Below are positions 1 through 5,452 of a DNA stretch of 6,054 nt, piece by piece. The DNA is taken from positions 1 through 6,054 of the forward strand of contig FR901810.1 of assembly GCA_000437675.1 (NCBI GenBank), in the 5' to 3' direction. This stretch comes from Prevotella sp. CAG:891 (GTDB lineage Bacteria; Bacteroidota; Bacteroidia; Bacteroidales; Bacteroidaceae). Each line of letters begins with the position of its first letter. Position 1 is the stretch's first letter. The translations under genes and the position numbers were made by a program. The notes under the pieces are model-generated. The model ran no database searches, was not told the DNA's origin, and saw nothing but the letters and a program-made list of their open reading frames with translations.

Positions 1-109
1 TGTATGCTACAAATTGTTTGATAGAATATACTGAATCCATTGTCGAGGCATCCCCATGTATTTGCTACTGAGCCATGATGTGGGTCTGTTTGTGTGTTCA
101 TGGTTTCAC

Positions 110-150
110 AAAAAAAACCGGAGAGTGAAAAATAATTTCCACTCTCCGGT
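110..150 (-). terminator. Rho-independent terminator of the secreted-protein/small-protein unit
   Basis: An 11-bp perfect inverted repeat, ACCGGAGAGTG (117-127) with CACTCTCCGGT (140-150), encloses a 12-base A/T-rich loop. Read on the minus strand, the hairpin is followed at once by a run of eight U (plus-strand A, 110-117, the last base shared with the stem). It lies 20 bases beyond the stop codon of the small-protein gene. There is no T run after the hairpin on the plus strand, so it acts in the minus direction. Confidence 0.9.
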
Positions 151-170
151 ACTCATTTAATTAATCCAAT

Positions 171-344
171 TTATTTATCTTCGTTCCAAATGTCGTTGTC
201 CCAAATGCTTTCCTGCTTGCCTGAAAGCTGTTGGTTGCCTACGTATGAAGAATCGTCAATCTGCATACTTTTTGACGCAGCGACCATGCCTTCGAGCGTG
301 AGTTGTACGATTTCGGCTTTGGGAGCCATATAGTGCTTCTTCAT
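171..344 (-). CDS. Small 57-residue protein, Bacteroidales MKK-x-Y-x-x-P type, function unknown
   Basis: The preferred start is the ATG at 342-344, giving a 57-residue product that begins MKKHYMAPKAEIVQLTLEGM. The reading frame extends upstream only to a TTG (375-377), a less likely start. The leader is A-rich with no Shine-Dalgarno sequence, as usual in Bacteroidetes. Seen directly: a basic N-terminus followed by an amphipathic stretch (residues 9-19), then GMVAAS (19-24). The C-terminal half is acidic and polar, with QLSGKQ (39-44) and two near-identical motifs, IWDND and IWNED, in tandem at the end (47-56). There is no hydrophobic signal peptide and no cysteine. From memory, many Prevotella and Bacteroides genomes carry short proteins with this N-terminus and an AAS motif near residue 22, annotated hypothetical. 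It starts 36 bases after the stop of the secreted-protein gene and shares its terminator, so the two are probably co-transcribed. A role as a precursor peptide or as a partner of the upstream protein is possible but not shown. Confidence 0.72.
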   Translation of the reverse strand: MKKHYMAPKAEIVQLTLEGMVAASKSMQIDDSSYVGNQQLSGKQESIWDNDIWNEDK

Positions 345-380
345 GATTTTCTTTTGTTTTTGAATGTTCGAGGTCAATAA

Positions 381-2192
381 TTACTTAATCACTTTTTTGC
401 CGTTAACGATGTAGATACCCTTGAGCATCTTTTCAACGCGACGACCATTGAGGTCGTAAATCACGGTCTGCTTGCCATCGTTGATTTCTACGTTTTCGAT
501 AGCCGTTACATCGCCCTTGTCGAAAATCAAGCCTTCAGCAGTTGAGGTAGTACCGAGCAGGTTCTCGCCGTAAGCGCGGAAGCCTTGGAGGGTTTCTCCA
601 CCGTACTTGTAGAAGCCGATTTTGTTGTTGGCAGTGGCAGGTTTTTGCAGCGTGTAGATGGTTTTGTCGGCGGGCTTGTTGATGGTTTCGAGCGTACCCT
701 TCAGACCCTTAGTTTGAGCTTCAGCAGTAGCGTTGTAATCAATCGTAAAGTTGTAAGTAGCGGCATTAGCTTCAATGAGTACGGGCGTATTAGCCGGAAT
801 CGTACCTTTCAGAGCCGTCAACTTCAGCGTCTTGCCGTCAACGGCAGCGGTGTAAACACCAGTCAAACCTTCAGGAATAGACAAAGCTACAGGAGCATAG
901 AGGGTTGCCCATCCGGCTGCTGATACGGTGACGGGGAGGGTGGTTACTTCTTCAATTGCCCAGTCGCAGTTGTCTGCTTCGTATGAGCTATTGCGGTCGC
1001 AGAAATATTTTTGATCTCTGAAGTTATCATAAAGGAATGTACCAACACCTTTAGAATCTGCTTGTAAGGTATAGTAACCTACTTTTCCTCCTTTTGATTT
1101 GTGGAATGTCCACTTGTTAGCCGTACCTGCTTTGATTGAGTGAGTTTCTACAAAATAGTATCCAGCAGCATAGTTCAATAGATTTTTGTCAGCTGTCAAA
1201 TAAAATACGTGACCAGCTTTAAATTCACCATTTGCCTTATCAGAGGTTATAGCATTGAATTGGTTATGTGCTTTATCCTTAACATCGCTACCATCAATGT
1301 ATTTACCGTTTTTCTTACCTTTGAAAGCATAGAAGTGTCCGGCAACGGGCTGATTAATAATCAAACCATCCACAACAGCCTTGATTTCAGCAGTGGCAGC
1401 TTGATATTCGCCTTTTTTAGTACCTTCAGCTTGCAGTAGCTTTTCTGCTTCGCCAATCAAAGAGTTCAATGGTTGCTTGTGTTCGGGTGCTTGCGTATAT
1501 TTGTTTACACCTTCACCAATATAGTTCAGATATCCTTTGGCGGTATTTACCATACTTTGCAGTTCTGCTTTTGCAGCTGCAACATCCTCTGCCGATTCTG
1601 CCTGAACAAATGTAAAGGCAGAACCTTCGTCTCCTTTAGCTCTTGCGTCGTTCCAAGTAGCTAAGTGATCACCTTTATTACCACCACGAACGTTCCAATA
1701 GTAATTGCCATCGCCATGCAACTTGAAGCAACCACCATGTGCTTTATCAAAAGCTGCATTGTTATAGGTAGATGCTACATAGTCAAAAAGGAATATAATA
1801 TTCTCGGGATTTTCATTGACACCATACATCTTCGCAGTACCATCGTTCGAGTTTGTTTTGGTCATTCCCAATTTTTGGTCTTTACCTTTTCCTTTATTAT
1901 AAATGGTATAACCAACAGTGTCATTTCCTACAAAGCACCACAAACCATAGTCATCGGTGGGCTGATTGGTGTTTTGGCAGAGGAGTGTACCATCTGTGTG
2001 AACATACTTGTTGCCTTGTGTCGAAAGCCAGGCAGTACCTCTAACTGATTTAATGTAGTACCAAGTAGTGTTTTCAGCCCAACTTGTTTCAGTGGGAGCA
2101 TCCGAAACCTTGAAAGGTTTGGTTGTGTCCTGTGCCCAAGCCATTCCGAAGAAGGCAAAGAGTAAGGTGAATAAAGATAGAATCTTTTTCAT
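381..2192 (-). CDS. Secreted multidomain protein with C-terminal T9SS-type sorting tail, no catalytic domain recognised
   Basis: A 603-residue protein from the ATG at 2190-2192. Residues 1-20 form a Sec signal peptide (MKK, hydrophobic core, then AWA before Gln21), so it crosses the inner membrane. Residues about 36-198 are rich in Trp, Tyr and Gly and resemble a beta-trefoil or lectin-like module (WYYIKSVRGTAWLS, GNYYWNVRG). Residues about 200-280 are helical and Ala/Glu/Lys-rich, like the FIVAR-type linkers of surface proteins. Residues about 284-415 are a second beta module (GHFYAFKGKKNGKYIDG, LLNYAAGYYFVET). Residues about 418-560 form a beta sandwich-like domain (VTVSAAGWATLYAPVALSIP). 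The end, about 563-603, has the pattern YDLNGRRV...KGIYIVNGKKVIK, which in Prevotella marks type IX secretion cargo. From memory, the second module, the ATLYAPVAL domain and the tail recur as C-terminal accessory parts of Prevotella surface glycosidases. No enzyme domain or catalytic motif is visible here, so a binding role at the cell surface is an inference. It is first in a unit with the downstream small protein. Confidence 0.85.
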   Translation of the reverse strand: MKKILSLFTLLFAFFGMAWAQDTTKPFKVSDAPTETSWAENTTWYYIKSVRGTAWLSTQGNKYVHTDGTLLCQNTNQPTDDYGLWCFVGNDTVGYTIYNKGKGKDQKLGMTKTNSNDGTAKMYGVNENPENIIFLFDYVASTYNNAAFDKAHGGCFKLHGDGNYYWNVRGGNKGDHLATWNDARAKGDEGSAFTFVQAESAEDVAAAKAELQSMVNTAKGYLNYIGEGVNKYTQAPEHKQPLNSLIGEAEKLLQAEGTKKGEYQAATAEIKAVVDGLIINQPVAGHFYAFKGKKNGKYIDGSDVKDKAHNQFNAITSDKANGEFKAGHVFYLTADKNLLNYAAGYYFVETHSIKAGTANKWTFHKSKGGKVGYYTLQADSKGVGTFLYDNFRDQKYFCDRNSSYEADNCDWAIEEVTTLPVTVSAAGWATLYAPVALSIPEGLTGVYTAAVDGKTLKLTALKGTIPANTPVLIEANAATYNFTIDYNATAEAQTKGLKGTLETINKPADKTIYTLQKPATANNKIGFYKYGGETLQGFRAYGENLLGTTSTAEGLIFDKGDVTAIENVEINDGKQTVIYDLNGRRVEKMLKGIYIVNGKKVIK

Positions 2193-2256
2193 TGATAGAT
2201 TGTGATTTATTATAGGTTGTTGAAAAATAAATTCTTAAAAGTTCTTGAGACGGCTG

Positions 2257-2290
2257 CAAAGGTACACAGAAAATCAATTGGGGGGGTAAA
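2257..2290 (-). promoter_or_regulatory. Probable promoter of the secreted-protein/small-protein unit, with a homopolymeric spacer
   Basis: On the minus strand TACCTTTG (2257-2264) is an exact match to the Bacteroidetes -7 consensus TAnnTTTG and is followed by C, as is common. It would give a leader of about 58 bases before the ATG. No exact TTTG -33 box is present. The nearest candidate is TTTA (2287-2290), 22 bases upstream, slightly more than the usual 19-21. The spacer contains seven consecutive C on the minus strand (plus-strand G, 2280-2286). The -7 assignment is fairly good and the -33 assignment weak. Confidence 0.55.
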
Positions 2291-2408
2291 CGGAAAATAA
2301 TAAATATTAAAAGATATGAAATCAAACATGAAATAAACAAAAATCAATCCAGAAGGCCCTAAAATTCCCATTTGAAATCCCGATTTTGCAGAAAAAAGAG
2401 TAATGCCG

Positions 2409-2457
2409 AAAATAAAAATGCCCTGCAAAAGTCAATTTTAAAACTTTTGCAGGGCAT
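2409..2457 (-). terminator. Rho-independent terminator of the FKBP gene
   Basis: A perfect 14-bp inverted repeat, ATGCCCTGCAAAAG (2418-2431) with CTTTTGCAGGGCAT (2444-2457), encloses a 12-base loop. On the minus strand it is followed by a U-rich tail (complement of plus-strand 2409-2417). It lies 88 bases past the FKBP stop codon. The plus-strand side has no T run, so it serves the minus strand. Confidence 0.9.
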
Positions 2458-2545
2458 GGTTGTGCGTAGAGTTGCAGAAAAAGCAGAGCGTTGAACCCTT
2501 CTCGGTTCGCTCAAGGCGTTGGTTTGAAATCAAGCCAGTGAGTAT

Positions 2546-2950
2546 TTAGGCAATAGACAGCAGCTCGACGTCGAAAATGAGGGTGGAGTTGCCGGGGATG
2601 CCGTCGATGGTGCGCGAGCCGTAGGCCATGTCGGAAGGAATGTAGATGCGCCAGCGGTCGCCCGGACGCATACGGCTCAGGGCTATTTGCCAACCGTCAA
2701 TCACTTCGTAAAGGCGGAACACGGCAGGACACTGCGTGCGGTCGGTTTCGTCGAACACGCGGCCGTTGATTAAACTGCCCGAATAATGCACGCACACAAT
2801 GCTGCGCGGCGTGGGATTTTTGCCGCTGGCATCGCCTTCGCCCAGCACTTCGTAGAGAATGCCTTTGGGCAACTGCTGTACGCCCGGTTCCGCAGCCTTT
2901 TGTTTCAGAAATTCCAGATTACGCTGTTTGTATTCGCTCTTTTTGCTCAT
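2546..2950 (-). CDS. FKBP-type peptidyl-prolyl cis-trans isomerase, short cytoplasmic form
   Basis: A 134-residue protein from the ATG at 2948-2950. It interconverts cis and trans X-Pro bonds and assists protein folding. Residues about 45-133 are a complete FKBP domain. By comparison with human FKBP12, the active-site pocket is intact: Tyr56 (VHYSG), Phe66-Asp67 (RVFDET), Phe78, Val83-Ile84 and Trp87 (EVIDGW), Tyr110 (DMAYG) and Phe126 (LIFDVELL). Residues 1-44 are charged and helical (KKSEYKQRNLEFLKQKAAE), then PKGILYEVLGEGDASGKNPT. This resembles the neck segment of FklB/Mip-type isomerases without the dimerisation domain. There is no signal peptide or lipobox, so it should stay in the cytoplasm, unlike many Bacteroidetes FKBPs. 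It is a single-gene unit bounded by terminators on both sides. Its promoter is unclear; TAGCTTTT (minus strand, 2972-2979) is one base off the -7 consensus. Family assignment is firm; the client proteins are unknown. Confidence 0.95.
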   Translation of the reverse strand: MSKKSEYKQRNLEFLKQKAAEPGVQQLPKGILYEVLGEGDASGKNPTPRSIVCVHYSGSLINGRVFDETDRTQCPAVFRLYEVIDGWQIALSRMRPGDRWRIYIPSDMAYGSRTIDGIPGNSTLIFDVELLSIA

Positions 2951-2992
2951 GATGAATCAATGGGTTTGTGTAAAAGCTATTTCGTTTTTAGT

Positions 2993-3005
2993 AACACCTA
3001 CTTAA
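2993..3005. repeat. Solo 13-bp copy of the foldback-element end
   Basis: AACACCTACTTAA here is identical to the right-hand end of the foldback element (5209-5221) and, as the reverse complement, to its left-hand end (5030-5042). Identity stops beyond 13 bases on the inner side. It sits 43 bases upstream of the FKBP start codon and only a few bases beyond the stem of the preceding terminator, overlapping its U-tail region. It could be a relic of a lost copy, an end of a related element, or a shared protein-binding site. Confidence 0.5.
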
Positions 3006-3049
3006 ACAAAAACCCCAAGCTGAAGCAGTGTAGCCACTTCGGCTTGGGG
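3004..3049 (-). terminator. Rho-independent terminator of the oxaloacetate decarboxylase alpha-like gene
   Basis: The arms are CCCCAAGCTGAAG (3013-3025) and CTTCGGCTTGGGG (3037-3049), a 13-bp stem with one mismatch on the minus strand (a U-G wobble on the plus strand) and an 11-base loop. On the minus strand it is followed by TTTTTGTTT (plus 3004-3012). It lies 75 bases after the stop codon of the carboxyltransferase gene and insulates the FKBP gene behind it. Confidence 0.88.
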
Positions 3050-3063
3050 GTCGGTGTGTATGG

Positions 3064-3113
3064 CGTGTCCGCTATTTTACCTGTTAGGCAAAATTAAATG
3101 ACAAGCGGACACG
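3064..3113 (-). other. 3' UTR composite hairpin after the carboxyltransferase gene
   Basis: CGTGTCCGCT (3064-3073) and AGCGGACACG (3104-3113) form a perfect 10-bp stem. Nested inside, ATTTTaCCT (3074-3082) and AGGcAAAAT (3086-3094) form a second stem around a three-base loop. Its one A/C mismatch on the plus strand becomes a G-U pair on the minus strand. The two stems abut on one side and are separated by a nine-base bulge on the other. No U run follows, so it is not itself a terminator. It lies between the stop codon (3125) and the terminator, so it would be part of the 3' UTR. Confidence 0.6.
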
Positions 3114-3124
3114 GTTGCTGCTTT

Positions 3125-4897
3125 TTAAGCGCGTTCGATGTAGGCAACCACGTCGCCCTTGTTGACGTGTGCACCCTGCTTGGCGTTGATTTCAACGAGT
3201 TTGCCACCGAGTGCAGCCGGAATTTCAAGAATCTGTCCGTGCGTGTTTTCGATGTAGCAGAAGAAGTCGCCCTCGTTGTAGGTTTTGCCGATGAAGGGTT
3301 CGATGCTCTTGACGCATTCGCCGTCGCCGCCGATTTCCCAAAGCAGCGTACCGCTTTCGGGAGCTACGATGGCATCGGCCTTGGCATGCTTGAGCGCCGT
3401 GGCCTCTTCAATGCTCATGCCAGCAGCACCAGCCTTGTCCTTGGCAGCCTGCAAGTCGGCGAGGAAACGCTTTTTGGCGGCACCGCTCTTGTAGTCGCGA
3501 TACTGCGTTTCGTGCATGGCAAATTCAAAGAGTTCTTCGTCGTCTTCGCCACGTTCCCAACCGTTTTCTTCCATTTCCTTTTCGAAGCGGGCGAGGTCGT
3601 CGGGGTAGTAGCTCTGCGGGTCGGCATTGGTGAATTCAAAGCCTTTTTCCTTGGCCAATTCCACAATTTCGGGAGCCACTTCGCCGGGAAGTTGTCCGCT
3701 CTTGCCCAAAATCATACCCCAGATGGCGTTGTCCATCATTGAGTAGCGAGGCTTGCCCATCGATTCGGTGAGCAGGTTCATGAGGGCAATGTTCTTGACA
3801 TACTGCGAGAACGGCGTAACGAGAGGAGGATAACCCACACGCGGCCATACGTAGGCCACTTCGTCGAAGAGCTTGACAAGGAGTTCGTCTTCAGAGAGTT
3901 CCTTTTCGCCCTTGGCCGTGCGGTTGTTGTTGATGGCACCCATCACACCAGTGAGGTCGGCCATCATTGAGCCCATCATACCGCCGGGCAGACCGCAACC
4001 GAGGAGGAGCGAGCTCATCAGCTTGTTCGAAGGATTCATGAAGTAGCCCAGGAAGTCGTCGATAAATTCCTGCGTCAGCTTGCGGGCTTCCATGTAAGCC
4101 TCCATGTTGATTTCGGGCACGTCGAATCCGGCGTGTTTCAGCATGCTCTGTACGCTGATTACGTCGGGGTGAACCTTACCCCACGACAGGGGTTCGATAG
4201 CCGTGTCGATAACGTCGGCACCGTTGCGGCACACTTCGAGAATGGTGGCCATCGAGAGGCCGGGGCCTGAGTGACCGTGGTATTCAATGATTACTTCGGG
4301 GTGCTTGTCCTTGATCATCTTCGTCAGCTTACCGAGCATGGCGGGCTGTCCGATACCGGCCATGTCCTTGAGGCAGATTTCGGGTGCACCGGCTTCGATG
4401 AGCTGGTCGGCGATGTTAGCGTAATATTCGGCCGTGTGGATGGGCGAATTGGTGATGCAGAGGGTAGCCTGCGGCGTCATGCCGGCTTCGAGGGCGTAGT
4501 GGATAGAGGGAATGATGTTGCGCACATCGTTCAAACCACAGAAAATACGCGTGATGTCGACACCCTGCGCGTGCTTCACCTTGTACATGAGCTTACGCAC
4601 GTCGGCGGGCACGGGGAACATACGGAGTGCGTTGAGGCCGCGGTCGAGCATGTGCGTCTTGATGCCCACTTCATTGAAAGGCTTGGTAAAGGCACGCACA
4701 GCCTGGTTGGGGTTTTCGCCGTAGAGCAGGTTCACCTGTTCAAAGGCACCACCGTTGGTTTCGACGCGGGCAAAGCAGCCCATCTTGATAATAACCGGTG
4801 CTATACGTTCGAGTTGGTCCTTGCGCGGCTGGAATTTACCGCTGCTCTGGAACATGTCGCGATAGACAAGACTAAATTGAATCTTACGCTTTGTCAT
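3125..4897 (-). CDS. Oxaloacetate decarboxylase alpha / pyruvate carboxylase subunit B homologue with lysine-less biotinyl-like domain
   Basis: A 590-residue cytoplasmic protein from the ATG at 4895-4897, full length for the family. Residues about 5-300 are the carboxyltransferase TIM barrel and 300-470 the conserved PYC/OADA region. Residues 507-590 have the biotinyl/lipoyl fold (IVAPESGTLLWEI, GGKLVEINAKQGAHVNKGD). By family comparison the metal site is kept: Asp14 in RDMFQS, carbamylated Lys177 in CLKDMAG, and His207/His209 in YHGHSG. Arg86 (LDRGLN) and Thr361/Ser364 (PLVTPFSQ) also match active-site positions. Oddities: the family's RDAHQS reads RDMFQS, GGATFD reads GGAFEQ, and RVFDA reads RIFCG with Cys120. 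Most strikingly, the biotin motif EAMKM is replaced by ENTHG (550-554), with no lysine in 539-565. The enzyme therefore probably does not carry its own biotin. It may use a separate biotin protein, or act as a biotin-independent decarboxylase or aldolase-like enzyme. No beta, gamma or biotin-carboxylase gene is adjacent. A terminator and a promoter bracket it, suggesting a single-gene unit. The exact substrate is not settled by sequence. Confidence 0.9.
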   Translation of the reverse strand: MTKRKIQFSLVYRDMFQSSGKFQPRKDQLERIAPVIIKMGCFARVETNGGAFEQVNLLYGENPNQAVRAFTKPFNEVGIKTHMLDRGLNALRMFPVPADVRKLMYKVKHAQGVDITRIFCGLNDVRNIIPSIHYALEAGMTPQATLCITNSPIHTAEYYANIADQLIEAGAPEICLKDMAGIGQPAMLGKLTKMIKDKHPEVIIEYHGHSGPGLSMATILEVCRNGADVIDTAIEPLSWGKVHPDVISVQSMLKHAGFDVPEINMEAYMEARKLTQEFIDDFLGYFMNPSNKLMSSLLLGCGLPGGMMGSMMADLTGVMGAINNNRTAKGEKELSEDELLVKLFDEVAYVWPRVGYPPLVTPFSQYVKNIALMNLLTESMGKPRYSMMDNAIWGMILGKSGQLPGEVAPEIVELAKEKGFEFTNADPQSYYPDDLARFEKEMEENGWERGEDDEELFEFAMHETQYRDYKSGAAKKRFLADLQAAKDKAGAAGMSIEEATALKHAKADAIVAPESGTLLWEIGGDGECVKSIEPFIGKTYNEGDFFCYIENTHGQILEIPAALGGKLVEINAKQGAHVNKGDVVAYIERA

Positions 4898-4941
4898 TTA
4901 TCTTTAGCTAATTAGTTTCGTAAAAAATCTTTCTTGAAAAT

Positions 4942-4966
4942 TGCTCACAATTTCGATTTTTGAGCA
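4942..4966 (-). promoter_or_regulatory. Inverted repeat in the carboxyltransferase 5' leader
   Basis: TGCTCA (4942-4947) and TGAGCA (4961-4966) form a perfect 6-bp inverted repeat with a 13-base A/T-rich spacer, extendable by a wobble pair. It lies between the probable -7 box and the start codon. It could be a leader hairpin or an operator. The evidence is symmetry and position only. Confidence 0.35.
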
Positions 4967-4974
4967 GTATGCTG

Positions 4975-4982
4975 CAAAAGTA
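4975..4982 (-). promoter_or_regulatory. Probable -7 box of the carboxyltransferase gene
   Basis: On the minus strand TACTTTTG followed by CAGC is an exact TAnnTTTG match and shares TTTGCAGC with the promoter upstream of the secreted-protein gene. It gives a leader of about 70 bases. The best -33 candidate, GTTG, is 23 bases further upstream, so that box is doubtful. The foldback element ends 47 bases upstream of the box. Confidence 0.5.
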
Positions 4983-5029
4983 CAAAATAAATGGCGATGT
5001 GCGCCCAACTATGTTCCAAAAAATCACAG

Positions 5030-5221
5030 TTAAGTAGGTGTTCATAATTATTTTTACATTTGAATGGTGTGATTGTGCCGTAGTTGCTTGTTCTGTACTC
5101 AGGAGCATAGCGGGCTATGTGACTGAGGACAGGGCGAGCAGATGCGGTGCAAGAACACCGGTTCAAAGTAAAAATACTTCGATAGAATAATAATATAAAA
5201 TAATTTTGAACACCTACTTAA
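5030..5221. mobile_element. 192-bp foldback / MITE-like element with 25-bp terminal inverted repeats
   Basis: The ends are inverted copies. The outer 15 bases, TTAAGTAGGTGTTCA (5030-5044) and TGAACACCTACTTAA (5207-5221), match perfectly, and the repeat runs 25 bp (5030-5054 with 5197-5221) with one mismatch. TTAA at both ends may be a target duplication, but because it is palindromic it may equally belong to the repeat. Almost the whole interior also pairs with itself: 5049-5064 with 5162-5176, GGTGT (5066-5070) with ACACC (5155-5159), 5075-5102 with 5123-5150 carrying two mismatches and several U-G pairs, and CATAGC with GCTATG at the tip (5106-5119). About 20 bases (5177-5196) on the right arm have no partner. 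There is no reading frame for a transposase. Length, inverted ends and lack of coding capacity fit a non-autonomous element; a structured RNA gene is the main alternative. The mobilising transposase family is not recognised. Confidence 0.65.
5055..5062 (+). promoter_or_regulatory. -7-like box inside the foldback element, reading inward
   Basis: TACATTTG on the plus strand is an exact TAnnTTTG match within the left arm. Transcription from it would start near 5069 and run directly into the main hairpin (5066-5159). There is no good TTTG 19-21 bases upstream, so the box alone is weak evidence. Confidence 0.3.
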
Positions 5222-5419
5222 GGGCTATTGGCGCGCAAATAAGTGGCTGAGGGTGAGGTTTGGGCATTGGTCGAGGGGAGAATTCACGAATCGGCTCCAT
5301 GTTGTAGTCTTTGCCGTGCTTGTCCGTTTTTCTTCACGGATGTTTTTCCTTATACATTTTTTTCGGAAGTCTGTCGATTGCTTACGCGAAAAGTGTTATA
5401 TTTGTCATGGAAAGAAAAT

Positions 5420-5452
5420 AAGGTAGTGTTCTTTGCTAAGGTAGTTGTTCTT
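5420..5452. repeat. Two-copy direct repeat, about 18-bp period
   Basis: AAGGTAGTGTTCTT (5420-5433) is followed after four bases by AAGGTAGTTGTTCTT (5438-5452). The two copies differ by a single inserted T. They lie in the gene-free stretch, just downstream of the TATATTTG box at 5397-5404. Tandem binding sites or simple duplication are both possible. Confidence 0.5.

Larger units (their letters stand above)
2193..2545. other. Intergenic region between FKBP gene and secreted-protein gene
   Basis: No gene is supported here. It holds, from low to high coordinate: the 5' leader and promoter of the secreted-protein gene (2193-2290), an A/T-rich stretch with no clear signal (2291-2408), the FKBP terminator (2409-2457), and the FKBP 3' UTR. 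The 3' UTR has a weak bulged hairpin at 2486-2512, with GAGC/GCTC and GAACC/GGTTC stems around a six-base loop. Confidence 0.7.

Noticed and set aside
1..101. Open minus-strand frame of 33 codons running off the left edge from an ATG at 101
   Set aside because: It begins only nine bases past a strong terminator with no room for a promoter, and the peptide is not recognisable. Bases 1-109 show nothing else I can support.
345..377. Upstream TTG start adding 11 residues to the small protein
   Set aside because: The internal ATG gives the MKK start typical of this protein type, and the added residues are low-complexity Lys/Gln.
3098..4915. Long plus-strand open frames opposite the carboxyltransferase gene (3098-3742 and 4271-4915)
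   Set aside because: They lie antisense to a well-supported gene with strong codon bias, show no family motifs, and are explained by the lack of stops opposite GC-rich codons.
5030..5221. 6S RNA or an integron attC site as identity of the foldback element
   Set aside because: 6S RNA has a symmetric central bubble, not seen here, and would not be expected to have an end recurring elsewhere. The paired core sites expected of attC (GTTRRRY/RYYYAAC) are not present at the ends.
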